Source: Comamonadaceae bacterium
GTDB taxonomy: Bacteria > Pseudomonadota > Gammaproteobacteria > Burkholderiales > Burkholderiaceae_C
Direction of reading: 5' to 3'
DNA length: 12,926 bases
Assembly (NCBI GenBank): GCA_947372005.1
Contig: CANBRV010000038.1
Span: 1 to 12,926, forward strand
Positions within the stretch are counted from its first letter, which is position 1. Every line of letters starts with the position of its first letter. A program made the translations under genes and the position numbers. A model generated the notes under the pieces. That model worked only from the letters and a program-made list of their open reading frames with translations. It did no database searches and was not told where the DNA came from. Below, piece by piece: positions 1 through 7,676 of this stretch.

Positions 1-299
1 GAGCGCGTGGCTTTGTAGTCAGAGTACAGCGCATCGCGAAAAGTTGGCCCTGGCGCATCAAATACGCACACACCGTAGGTAATAGGAGGCGCTGCCGTAG
101 CTGCCAAATCATCAGGTTGGCTGTTTTTTAATACCTGCTCCTTGCGCAGCGAGTTCATCATATTAATCATGCCGCGCACGGCTCCAGTCGGAGCGCTGGC
201 AGGATCGCCCGAGACAACACGAAGATCGGGCATGGCATGGAAAGCGCGGTATAGATAGCTGGAGCCGTCCACTAGAACGAGACGTTTTTTGATATTCAT
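1..299 (-). CDS. polA: DNA polymerase I, N-terminal part (cut by left edge)
   Basis: DNA polymerase I fills gaps and removes RNA primers in replication and repair. Only the first 99 residues are present, all from the 5'-3' exonuclease (FEN-like) domain. The opening LVLVDGSSYLYRAFHAMPDL (residues 7-26) carries the metal-binding Asp of this nuclease family. PTGAVRGMINMM follows at about 40-51, then VCVFDAPGPTFRDALYSDYK at about 77-96, where the second conserved Asp lies. The ATG at 297-299 is the natural start because the family motif begins a few residues later. Between RKE and the VFDAPG block lie about 20 polar/Ala-rich residues where relatives, as I recall them, have only a handful; this may be a small lineage insertion. 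It diverges from thrB across 49 bases. The identification is secure; the rest of the gene lies outside the window. Confidence 0.95.
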   Translation of the reverse strand, partial: MNIKKRLVLVDGSSYLYRAFHAMPDLRVVSGDPASAPTGAVRGMINMMNSLRKEQVLKNSQPDDLAATAAPPITYGVCVFDAPGPTFRDALYSDYKATR

Positions 300-348
300 A
301 GCCCCCAATTGTGCCCTCCCTTAAAATCACGCCTTCACTCTAATTTCT
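300..348. promoter_or_regulatory. Divergent spacer between polA and thrB
   Basis: These 49 bases must hold, or lie next to, the start signals of two divergent genes. A TAAAAT at 322-327 resembles a plus-strand -10 box for thrB, but no -35 box sits at normal spacing (a TTGATA at 289-294 is too far upstream). On the minus strand a G-run (301-306 read in reverse) lies just before the polA ATG and could serve as a weak ribosome binding site. No convincing operator or hairpin is visible, so promoter placement is inference from gene layout. Confidence 0.35.
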
Positions 349-1293
349 ATGGCCGTCTACACCACCGTTACCTTTGAACAAGCCGCGCCATTTCTAGCCG
401 ATCTGGGTCTGGGCACTTTGCAAGATATTCAGCCCTGCAAAGGCGGTATCGAGAACACTAACTACTTTGTCGATACCGATCAGGGTTCGTATGTTTTGAC
501 GTTGTTTGAGCGCCTCACGCGCGAGCAATTGCCGTTTTACCTAGAGTTAATGCGGCATCTAGCCAAAGCTGGCATTGCTGTTCCCATGCCAGAAGCTGAC
601 GCCAGCGGAAAAATTTTGCATACGCTTTGTGGCAAGCCCGCCTGTGTCGTCAATAAATTGGCTGGGCGCAATGATGGCTCAGTCACGCAGGGCCGCTGCG
701 AACAAGTAGGCGCCATGCTGGCGCGCATGCATCTTGCGGGACGTGACTATCCGCTCGCGCAGCCCAATCTGCGAGGCCTAGCTTGGTGGAACGAGACGGT
801 TTCTACCGTGCTACCGCATCTAGATGCCGAGCAATCCACACTGATTCAATCTGAGCTTGCCTATCAAAACCACATTGCCGCTAGTAGCGCCTATGCCGCC
901 TTGCCACGTGGCGCCATACATGCCGATCTATTTCGCGACAACGTGATGTTTGAGGATCAAACCCTCACTGGGTTTTTTGATTTTTACTTTGCTGGTATCG
1001 ACTCGTGGTTATTCGATGTTTGCGTGTGCCTGAACGACTGGTGCATTGACCACACCACGGGCGAGCCAGACGATATTTTGCAAGCCTCATTCATCAAGGG
1101 TTACCAGAGCATTCGCATGTTCACACAGACAGAGCGTGGTCTCAAGTCAGCCATGCTACGCGCTGCGGCATTGCGCTTTTGGGTGTCACGACTCTGGGAT
1201 TTTTACCTGCCGCGCGAGGCTGCGCTATTGACGCCGCATGACCCCACTCACTTTGAGCGTGTGCTGAAGGCGCGTCTTACTTTTGACTTATGA
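349..1293 (+). CDS. thrB: Homoserine kinase (ThrB, aminoglycoside phosphotransferase-like type)
   Basis: This enzyme phosphorylates L-homoserine with ATP, the step before threonine synthase, in the cytoplasm. The 314-residue length fits the proteobacterial ThrB that belongs to the APH/choline-kinase fold rather than the GHMP-kinase type of E. coli. Visible motifs are GGIENTNY (32-39) in the N-lobe nucleotide-binding region, the catalytic loop HADLFRDN (191-198; HxDxxxxN) and the metal-binding DFYFA (211-215), which stands where kinases have DFG. The ATG at 349 places the N-terminus as in relatives (M-AVYTxVTFEQ); no strong Shine-Dalgarno is visible. The stop overlaps the next gene by ATGA (1290-1293), so the two are probably translationally coupled. 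Function also fits lysC in the same window, since both serve the aspartate family pathway. Other APH-fold kinases are possible in principle, but the N-terminal motif and the polA neighbour argue for ThrB. Confidence 0.95.
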   Translation: MAVYTTVTFEQAAPFLADLGLGTLQDIQPCKGGIENTNYFVDTDQGSYVLTLFERLTREQLPFYLELMRHLAKAGIAVPMPEADASGKILHTLCGKPACVVNKLAGRNDGSVTQGRCEQVGAMLARMHLAGRDYPLAQPNLRGLAWWNETVSTVLPHLDAEQSTLIQSELAYQNHIAASSAYAALPRGAIHADLFRDNVMFEDQTLTGFFDFYFAGIDSWLFDVCVCLNDWCIDHTTGEPDDILQASFIKGYQSIRMFTQTERGLKSAMLRAAALRFWVSRLWDFYLPREAALLTPHDPTHFERVLKARLTFDL

Positions 1294-2096
1294 AACTTAA
1301 TATTCTTCCTGCACGGGCTGGCTATCTTTGGGTAAAAAGCGGTTTTGCTCTCTTTTTTTATAAACCCGCCGCTTTTATCGGATTTTTTACCAGTTTCATG
1401 CTGGCGTTGATTGTGCTGGGGCAAATTCCTTATATCGGGAGCTATCTGTCACTGCTGGCATTTCCTGCGCTAACGCTTGGCATGATGGCTGTGGGCAACG
1501 AATGCGTCAAACTCAAAGCTGGCATTGTCTTGCCGATGACGCCACCGCCGCTCCTGATGGCATGGATGACGCTGCGTCGCACAGCTAAACCACTATTTCA
1601 TCTAGGTATTTGGTTTGCATTTGGTTTCTCCCTCGTGTTGCTGATGGGCGCGGCCTTTGACGGCGGAGAGTTTGCCAAGTTTTATATGCAAGGCGGCTCT
1701 ATTGATAAAAGCCAAATGCAAAAAGATGGTTTTTTAAACGCCCTACTGCTGACCACGCTGCTCTATTTACCGCTCACCGCCATTTTTTGGTTTGCGCCGG
1801 CACTGGTGAACTGGAAACAGATGCCGCTCTCTAAAAGCTTATTTTTTAGTGGCTATGCCATCTATAAAAACTGGCGTGCATTTGGCATGTTTACTTTGGT
1901 TTGGGCTGGCGTATTCTCCATGGCAAGCGGGGCCATTTTGCTTATAGCTAGCCTCGTACTTGGCTCAGCAGCGGCAAGTTTCTTATTGATGCCGCTGATT
2001 GTGATGCTCTCTACCGTTTTTATGGCGTCTACATTCCCAACTTTTGTGGATTGCTTTCAGCATCAAGTGCCGCCAGCACCTCAAACGCCAACTTAA
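1290..2096 (+). CDS. BPSS1780-like multi-pass inner membrane protein
   Basis: A 268-residue integral membrane protein of unknown function. It opens with an LPARAGYLWVKSGF segment (6-19), which I recognise from the betaproteobacterial BPSS1780 family found downstream of thrB. About six hydrophobic segments can be seen, near residues 28-48, 50-70, 103-123, 150-172, 197-220 and 226-248, separated by short polar loops; a longer polar loop lies at about 124-148. The C-terminus ends in a Pro-rich tail. The start overlaps the thrB stop by ATGA, and the stop (TAA, 2094-2096) overlaps the convergent uvrD stop. No catalytic motif is visible, so transport or envelope roles would be guesses. The family call rests on the N-terminal pattern, size and neighbourhood. 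Confidence 0.8.
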   Translation: MKLNILPARAGYLWVKSGFALFFYKPAAFIGFFTSFMLALIVLGQIPYIGSYLSLLAFPALTLGMMAVGNECVKLKAGIVLPMTPPPLLMAWMTLRRTAKPLFHLGIWFAFGFSLVLLMGAAFDGGEFAKFYMQGGSIDKSQMQKDGFLNALLLTTLLYLPLTAIFWFAPALVNWKQMPLSKSLFFSGYAIYKNWRAFGMFTLVWAGVFSMASGAILLIASLVLGSAAASFLLMPLIVMLSTVFMASTFPTFVDCFQHQVPPAPQTPT

Positions 2097-4378
2097 ATCA
2101 CTTGCAGCTTGGCAACGCTAAGCGCCAGCCACTTGACGCCATGACGGCTAAAGTTAATTTGGGCTCTTGCATCTAAGCCGACACCCTCAAGGCTAAGCAC
2201 GGTGCCTTCGCCAAACTTGGCGTGAAAGACTTGCATACCTTTTTGCAGCCCCTGTACGTCAGATGCCTTAGGTGCCAAGCTGGGCAGGGCTTCTGACTGA
2301 GTCTTGCGTACAGGCCAATCACCATAAGGCTTGTAGGCCGATGAGTTATTAAAGCTTCCGTGATAATTACTTTGGAAACCTTGATTCTTAGGCGTAATCC
2401 AGCGCAAGCAAGCTTCGGGGAGTTCATCAAAAAATCGACTCTTGATGCCATAGCGTGTTTGTCCATGCAGGAGTCTTGTTTGCGAGTGTGTGAGGTACAG
2501 ACGCTTCCTTGCCCTTGTTATTGCCACGTACATAAGGCGACGCTCTTCCTCAAGGCCATCATGATCCGATTGTGAGTTTTCGTGCGGGAACAGCCCCTCT
2601 TCCAACCCCGTAATGAAGACGGCATCAAACTCCAAGCCTTTCGATGCATGCACCGTCATCATCTGCACCGCGTCTTGTCCCGCATCTGCCATGTTGTCGC
2701 CCGCCTCTAGCGCTGCATGCGTCAAAAATGCGGCGAGTGGCGACATCACTTCATCAGGGCTGCCCGCTTGCTCGAACGCTATATTGGGCAAGGCCTCTGC
2801 CTCTTTACCAAAACCTTCAATCGTTACAAAGCTTTCAGCGGCATTGATTAGCTCTTCCAAATTTTCCACGCGGTCAGCGCCTTCGCGCTCTGTTCGGTAA
2901 TGCTCCAAGAGGCCGCTGTGCTCCAGCACTAGCTTGATCGTCTCGCTAAGCGTAAGACTTACGGTTTGCTCGCGCAGCACATCAATTTTTGCGACAAAGC
3001 TGCCGATGTTCGTCCCCGCTTTGCCCGTGATATGTTGCACGGCTGAATACAGCGACACGCCAGCAGCTTTAGCCGCATCTTGCAATTGCTCAATAGAGCG
3101 GGCGCCAATGCCGCGCGGTGGGAAATTGACCACGCGCATAAAACTGGTATCGTCCAGCGGGTTTTCCATCAAGCGCAGATAAGCGAGGGCGTGTTTGATT
3201 TCGGCTCGTTCAAAAAATCGCAATCCGCCATACACGCGGTAAGGTACGCCTGCGTTGAAAAGTGCCGTCTCAATCACACGGCTTTGTGCATTACTGCGGT
3301 AAAGCACCGCGATTTCATTCAGCGCCAAACCACCGCGATGCAATTGCCGCGCTTCGTCTACGATCCATTTCGCTTCGGCTAAATCGCCCGTGGCTTCGAA
3401 TACGCGCACAGGCTCACCCGCGCCTTGTTCGGTTCTTAAATTTTTCCCTAGACGCCGCTGGTTATGACTGATCAGTTCGTTGGCTGAGTCCAAAATGTTG
3501 CTATAGCTTCGGTAGTTTTGCTCTAACTTTATTTGATGCTGTACGGCAAAATCACGCACAAAGTCCGCCATGTTTCCAACGCGTGCGCCACGGAAAGCAT
3601 AAATGCTTTGGTCGTCATCACCCACAGCAAAAATGCTATTAGCCTCTGCCATAGACGTTGCGCCTTGCGACACAGCAAACATTTTTAGCCACGCATATTG
3701 CAACTTGTTTGTATCTTGAAACTCATCCACCAAAATATGCTGAAAGCGCCGTTGGTAGTGGCTTCGTAGATCATCGTTGTCGCGCAATAACTCGTAAGAA
3801 CGTAGCATCAATTCGGCAAAATCGACTACGCCTTCGCGCTGACACTGTTCTTCGTACAGTTGATAGAGTTCAACTTTTTTTCTTGTGGCGGAATCATTGG
3901 CTTCTACATCTTTGGGGCGCTTGCCATCATCCTTGCAGGCCGAAAAAAACCACGATAGCTGCTTGGGCGGAAACTGCTCGTCATCCACATTAAATTGCTT
4001 ACACAGGCGCTTCGCGGCAGAGAGTTGATCCTGCGTATCCAAAATTTGAAATGTTTGCGGCAAGCCTGCTAACTTGTAATGCGCACGTAAAAACCGATTG
4101 CACAAGCCGTGAAACGTACCAATCCACATGGCGCCCACATTGACAGGCAGCATCGACGTGAGCCGCAGCTTCATTTCTTTTGCAGCTTTATTGGTAAAAG
4201 TCACCGCCAATACGCCCGCAGGCCCTGCGTGGCCGTTTTGCAGCAGCCACGCGATGCGTGTGGTCAGCACTTTGGTTTTGCCAGACCCTGCGCCTGCCAA
4301 GATGAGCGCGTGCTCGTTGGGCAGCGTCACCGCATGGGCTTGCTCTGGATTGAGCGATTTGGTCAGGGGATTTGACAT
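2093..4378 (-). CDS. uvrD: UvrD/PcrA-type superfamily 1 DNA helicase (DNA helicase II)
   Basis: A 3'-5' ATP-dependent helicase of nucleotide excision repair, mismatch repair and replication restart. All SF1A motifs are visible in 761 residues: the Q-motif LNPEQ (9-13), Walker A AGAGSGKT (28-35), motif Ia TFTNKAAKEM (60-69), motif II LVDEFQDT (216-223), motif III AVGDDDQSIYAFRG (251-264), motif IV QNYRS (287-291), motif V TVHASKGLEF (575-584) and motif VI VAITRARKR (618-626). Residues 711-761 form the small basic C-terminal domain (GMQVFHAKFGEGTVL), which in PcrA/UvrD binds RNA polymerase. A variable linker lies at about 660-710. The length suits UvrD better than Rep, which lacks this C-terminal domain. 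The ATG is only 10 bases after the CCA end of tRNA-Ser on the same strand and has no evident Shine-Dalgarno. Its stop shares bases with the convergent membrane-protein stop. Confidence 0.95.
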   Translation of the reverse strand: MSNPLTKSLNPEQAHAVTLPNEHALILAGAGSGKTKVLTTRIAWLLQNGHAGPAGVLAVTFTNKAAKEMKLRLTSMLPVNVGAMWIGTFHGLCNRFLRAHYKLAGLPQTFQILDTQDQLSAAKRLCKQFNVDDEQFPPKQLSWFFSACKDDGKRPKDVEANDSATRKKVELYQLYEEQCQREGVVDFAELMLRSYELLRDNDDLRSHYQRRFQHILVDEFQDTNKLQYAWLKMFAVSQGATSMAEANSIFAVGDDDQSIYAFRGARVGNMADFVRDFAVQHQIKLEQNYRSYSNILDSANELISHNQRRLGKNLRTEQGAGEPVRVFEATGDLAEAKWIVDEARQLHRGGLALNEIAVLYRSNAQSRVIETALFNAGVPYRVYGGLRFFERAEIKHALAYLRLMENPLDDTSFMRVVNFPPRGIGARSIEQLQDAAKAAGVSLYSAVQHITGKAGTNIGSFVAKIDVLREQTVSLTLSETIKLVLEHSGLLEHYRTEREGADRVENLEELINAAESFVTIEGFGKEAEALPNIAFEQAGSPDEVMSPLAAFLTHAALEAGDNMADAGQDAVQMMTVHASKGLEFDAVFITGLEEGLFPHENSQSDHDGLEEERRLMYVAITRARKRLYLTHSQTRLLHGQTRYGIKSRFFDELPEACLRWITPKNQGFQSNYHGSFNNSSAYKPYGDWPVRKTQSEALPSLAPKASDVQGLQKGMQVFHAKFGEGTVLSLEGVGLDARAQINFSRHGVKWLALSVAKLQVI

Positions 4379-4388
4379 TAAAAGTCAT

Positions 4389-4481
4389 TGGCGGAAACGG
4401 AGGGATTCGAACCCTCGATGGGGCTCAACACCCCATACTCCCTTAGCAGGGGAGCACCTTCGGCCACTCGGTCACGTTTCC
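4389..4481 (-). tRNA. tRNA-Ser (anticodon GCU)
   Basis: A complete 93-nt class II tRNA is seen on the minus strand. The acceptor stem pairs GGAAACG (4475-4481) with CGTTTCC (4393-4399), followed by discriminator G and an encoded CCA (4389-4391). The anticodon stem-loop is CTCCC-CTGCTAA-GGGAG, giving anticodon GCU, which reads AGC/AGU serine codons. A long variable arm (ATGGGG..CCCCAT) typical of tRNA-Ser follows, then a T-arm with the GGTTCGAATCC consensus. It lies 29 bases after the lysC stop and 10 bases before the uvrD ATG. A CATAAT at 4510-4515 (read on the minus strand) could be a -10 box about 28 bases upstream, but it has no clear -35; cotranscription with lysC is equally possible. Confidence 0.97.
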
Positions 4482-4510
4482 TAAATTTGTCTATCGATCG
4501 AAGAGCTTGA

Positions 4511-5776
4511 TTATGCCTCAAGATCAAATGCTTTGTGCAGCGAGCGCACAGCTAACTCCATGTATTTCTCATCGATGACCACCGAAGTTTTAATCTCGGA
4601 TGTTGAAATCATCTGGATATTGATGCCCTCCTCGGACAACGAGCGGAACATCTTGCTAGCCACACCAACGTGACTACGCATGCCAATGCCTACGATAGAC
4701 ACTTTGCAGATCTTGGTATCACCTACAAAATCGCTGACGCCAAGACTTGGCAACACTTTGGATTTAAGCAAGTCTGTTGCACGGGCGTAATCGTTGCGAT
4801 GCACGGTAAAGCTGAAATCAGTTTTACCGTCTTTGGAGATGTTTTGAATAATCATGTCCACTTCGATATTGGCATCTGCTACTGCACCCAAAATTTGATA
4901 TGCAATGCCTGGCTTGTCGGGTACGCCAAGAATAGAAATTTTTGCTTCATCACGGTTAAACGCGATACCTGATACGACTGCTGCTTCCATAGCGCTTCCT
5001 CCCTCTTCCTCAAAAGTAATCAAAGTGCCAGATTTGGCTTCTTCGTCGATGTTGATATCCCAAGGCGTGAAGCTAGAGAGCACACGCAGCGGAACTTTAT
5101 ATTTGCCAGCAAATTCAACTGAGCGAATTTGCAAAACTTTGGAGCCAAGAGAGGCCATCTCCAGCATCTCTTCAAAGCTCACACGTGCCATACGCCGAGC
5201 ATTTGGTTCGACGCGAGGGTCAGTGGTGTACACGCCATCCACGTCAGTGTAAATCAGGCACTCGGCTGCTTTAAGCGCTGCCGCGACCGCTACAGCCGAA
5301 GTGTCTGAACCACCGCGACCTAGCGTTGTAATGTTGTCATCTGGATCAACACCTTGAAAACCCGTCACGATCACAACTCTGCCCGCATCTAAGTCCGCTT
5401 TAATGCGTTTGTCGTCAATTGACTCAATGCGCGCCTTCGTAAAAGCCGAATTCGTTTTGATGGCAACTTGCCAGCCCGCATAAGAAACAGATTCCATGCC
5501 TTCGGCCTGCAAAGCCACAGCCAGCAGGGCGCTAGAGACTTGCTCGCCAGTAGCTGCCAGCATATCCAACTCGCGTTGATAAGCAATTGATTCTTTCGCT
5601 GGCGCAAGCTCTTTAGCCAACCCAAGCAAGCGATTGGTCTCGCCACTCATGGCGCTAGGAACAACCACCATCTGATGGCCCGCACGCGCCCATTTGGCAA
5701 CGCGCTTGGCAACCATACGAATGCGCTCAGTAGAACCCATCGACGTGCCACCGTATTTATGAACAATTAAAGACAT
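4511..5776 (-). CDS. lysC: Aspartate kinase (aspartokinase), monofunctional
   Basis: Phosphorylates L-aspartate to L-4-aspartyl phosphate, the entry step to lysine, threonine, methionine and diaminopimelate. The 421 residues start with the family hallmark KYGGTSMGS (7-15). The amino-acid-kinase domain continues with TLGRGGSDTSA (151-161) and YTDVDGVYTTDPR (176-188), the aspartate- and nucleotide-binding motifs. Two ACT regulatory domains follow at about 268-340 (with GVPDKPG, 284-290) and 347-421, so feedback control by lysine and/or threonine is expected from the family. There is no fused homoserine dehydrogenase, so this is the monofunctional type. The ATG at 5774-5776 is fixed by the family N-terminus; a weak AGG lies 6-8 bases upstream. 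It follows tilS by 27 bases and precedes tRNA-Ser by 29 bases. Confidence 0.97.
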   Translation of the reverse strand: MSLIVHKYGGTSMGSTERIRMVAKRVAKWARAGHQMVVVPSAMSGETNRLLGLAKELAPAKESIAYQRELDMLAATGEQVSSALLAVALQAEGMESVSYAGWQVAIKTNSAFTKARIESIDDKRIKADLDAGRVVIVTGFQGVDPDDNITTLGRGGSDTSAVAVAAALKAAECLIYTDVDGVYTTDPRVEPNARRMARVSFEEMLEMASLGSKVLQIRSVEFAGKYKVPLRVLSSFTPWDINIDEEAKSGTLITFEEEGGSAMEAAVVSGIAFNRDEAKISILGVPDKPGIAYQILGAVADANIEVDMIIQNISKDGKTDFSFTVHRNDYARATDLLKSKVLPSLGVSDFVGDTKICKVSIVGIGMRSHVGVASKMFRSLSEEGINIQMISTSEIKTSVVIDEKYMELAVRSLHKAFDLEA

Positions 5777-5803
5777 GAAAACCTAAGGGAAGTGAATCAA
5801 AAA

Positions 5804-6748
5804 TCAAAGCTGACAATTGTAACTAAGCACAGCTTCTTGGCGGCTGACAAAACCCATCGCTACTTTTAAGTAAATCTGGTGCCCTCTCGTTTGACACGCT
5901 GTAATTTGCTTCAAAAGTTCATTTAACTGCACCGTACTGGGCACTGCGCCATGCATAGACTTCAACCAAAACCTGATTGCATTAGCTTGTCGATGAGTCT
6001 CTAGGACTTGCAAATCTTTGATTCGCGGCGGAATACCCACATTCGCCAAGTCAATGCCAGCCAGCTCTGCGAGCAGGTCATTCGCCTCGGCGATATGCGA
6101 AATCGACCTTGCAAACGTGGCGGCGTACTCAGGAAATGCCACTTGCAGCGCGGGCAGCACATCTAACCTAATTTTGTTGCGCGTAAAAGTTTTGTCTAGA
6201 TTTGTAGGGTCTTCGATAAAAGCAATGCCCCTCTCTTTGAGCCTTGCGCGAATATCCGCAGCCTTTTGATCCAACATTGGGCGCTCAAACTGCACGCCAC
6301 CACGCTCAAACTTGGCTGGCATAGCAGACAAGCCACCCAGCCCCGCGCCCCGCGACAGAGCCAAAATCAAAGTCTCGACTTGATCGTCTACATGCTGCGC
6401 CAAGAGCACTCTACCCTTTGACTCAACCACGCCATGCGCATGCGCCAAATCAATTAAAGCTTTGTAACGAGCCCCTCTCGCAACGTCTTCTGGGCTCTCC
6501 CCTGTGGCATGCTTGGCATTAACGTAGGCAACGTGAAGCGGCACTCCCCGTGCTTTACAAAAGTCTTGGCAATGACGCACAAAATCGTCTGCCGCCACTT
6601 GCAAGCCATGGTGAATGTGAAAGGCAATCGTTTGATGGGGGTACTGAAGGCACGTATCAACCAACAGCGCCGTGGAGTCTGCACCACCGCTGTAGGCCAC
6701 AGCCAGTTTAGGTTTCGCCAAAGCGTCCATAACTTTGTAGCCGCTCAT
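5804..6748 (-). CDS. tilS: tRNA(Ile)-lysidine synthase
   Basis: Converts C34 of the CAU-anticodon tRNA-Ile to lysidine using lysine and ATP, so that it reads AUA; the enzyme is essential in most bacteria. The PP-loop SGGADS is at 20-25. IAFHIHHGLQ follows near 41-50, then AQHVDDQVET and the SRGAGLGGLSAMP block, and the EDPTNLD...TRNKIR region that contacts the substrate. At 314 residues it is much shorter than E. coli TilS (about 430) and appears to lack the C-terminal TilS_C domain, ending soon after the central helical domain. Short forms are, to my knowledge, common in this lineage. With the ATG at 6748 it overlaps accA by 41 bases; an in-frame ATG at 6730 (residue 7) is an alternative. 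Neither start has a clear Shine-Dalgarno, so translation is probably coupled to accA. Confidence 0.93.
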   Translation of the reverse strand: MSGYKVMDALAKPKLAVAYSGGADSTALLVDTCLQYPHQTIAFHIHHGLQVAADDFVRHCQDFCKARGVPLHVAYVNAKHATGESPEDVARGARYKALIDLAHAHGVVESKGRVLLAQHVDDQVETLILALSRGAGLGGLSAMPAKFERGGVQFERPMLDQKAADIRARLKERGIAFIEDPTNLDKTFTRNKIRLDVLPALQVAFPEYAATFARSISHIAEANDLLAELAGIDLANVGIPPRIKDLQVLETHRQANAIRFWLKSMHGAVPSTVQLNELLKQITACQTRGHQIYLKVAMGFVSRQEAVLSYNCQL

Positions 6749-7664
6749 AGCGCGTATCTAACAGCTCTTTCGTAGTCAAATCCGATACCAAGCGTAGCGC
6801 CTCTAGCAACGATTTTTTTAGCGTGGTACACATCAGCGCAGGATCTCGGTGCGCACCGCCGCTAGGCTCGTTTACGATTTTGTCGATGAGTCCAAGTGTT
6901 TTAAGACGCGGAGCTGTAATACCCAGCGCTTCTGCTGCTATGGACGCTTTCTCTGCTGTTTTCCAAAGGATCGATGCGCAGCCCTCGGGGCTAATCACTG
7001 AATACACCGCATATTGCAGCATGAGCACTTGGTCCGCCACAGAGATTGCAAGCGCCCCGCCTGAACCACCCTCGCCAATGATGGTCGTGATGATGGGGGT
7101 CTCTAATTGCGCCATTTCGAAGATATTGCGACCAATTGCTTCGGACTGACCGCGCTCTTCGGCATCAATGCCTGGGAATGCACCCGGCGTATCGACAAAA
7201 GTAAACACCGGCAGCTTAAAACGCTCCGCCGTCTTCATAAGGCGAAGCGCCTTGCGGTAGCCCTCCGGCCTCGTCATACCAAAGTTACGCAGCGTACGTT
7301 CTTTGGTATCTCGTCCTTTTTGATGACCTATCACCATGCAAGGAATACCATTTAAACGCGCCAGTCCACCCACAATGCTTTGATCATCAGAAAAATGGCG
7401 GTCACCATGCATCTCAACAAAATGGGTAAAGATGCCGCTCACGTAGTCAAGCGTGTAAGGTCTTTCAGCGTGACGCGCCACTTTCGTAATTTGCCATGCG
7501 GTCAAATCTTTATAAATCTCTTTGGTGAGCTGTTGACTTTTTTGCTCCAACGATGACAGCTCTTTGCTCAGGTCAACCGAGACTTCCGCGTTGGTACTGT
7601 GTAGTTCCTCAATCTTCTTCTCTAACTCAGCAATTGGGGCTTCAAAATCTAAATAGGTTTTCAT
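6708..7664 (-). CDS. accA: Acetyl-CoA carboxylase carboxyltransferase subunit alpha
   Basis: AccA pairs with AccD to move the carboxyl group from biotin-BCCP to acetyl-CoA, giving malonyl-CoA, the committed step of fatty-acid synthesis. The 318-residue length is typical. The N-terminus MKTYLDFEAPIAELEKKIEEL is the family helical start. Further marks are MHGDRHF (85-91), GHQKGR (113-118), FVDTPGAFPG (146-155), the oxyanion-type glycine cluster GEGGSGGALAI (187-197) and VISPEGCASILW (213-224). The ATG at 7662-7664 leaves 12 bases after the DNA glycosylase stop, and the 3' end overlaps tilS. No residue loss or frameshift is visible. Confidence 0.97.
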   Translation of the reverse strand: MKTYLDFEAPIAELEKKIEELHSTNAEVSVDLSKELSSLEQKSQQLTKEIYKDLTAWQITKVARHAERPYTLDYVSGIFTHFVEMHGDRHFSDDQSIVGGLARLNGIPCMVIGHQKGRDTKERTLRNFGMTRPEGYRKALRLMKTAERFKLPVFTFVDTPGAFPGIDAEERGQSEAIGRNIFEMAQLETPIITTIIGEGGSGGALAISVADQVLMLQYAVYSVISPEGCASILWKTAEKASIAAEALGITAPRLKTLGLIDKIVNEPSGGAHRDPALMCTTLKKSLLEALRLVSDLTTKELLDTRYERLQSYGRFGET

Positions 7665-7676
7665 AATTTTTCAGTT

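Noticed and set aside
4188..4388. Short minus-strand frame starting next to the tRNA, overlapping the start of uvrD
   Set aside because: It is out of frame with uvrD and covers the Walker A region in another frame; its product is Arg/Ala-rich with no recognisable domain.
4494..4501. Palindrome TCGATCGA between lysC and tRNA-Ser
   Set aside because: An 8-base palindrome is expected by chance at this scale and no second copy or spaced partner was seen nearby.
6355..6402. TilS motif reads AQHVDDQ rather than the common AHHxDDQ
   Set aside because: I recall the Gln form from Burkholderiales TilS proteins, so it is probably a normal lineage variant and not a lost catalytic residue.
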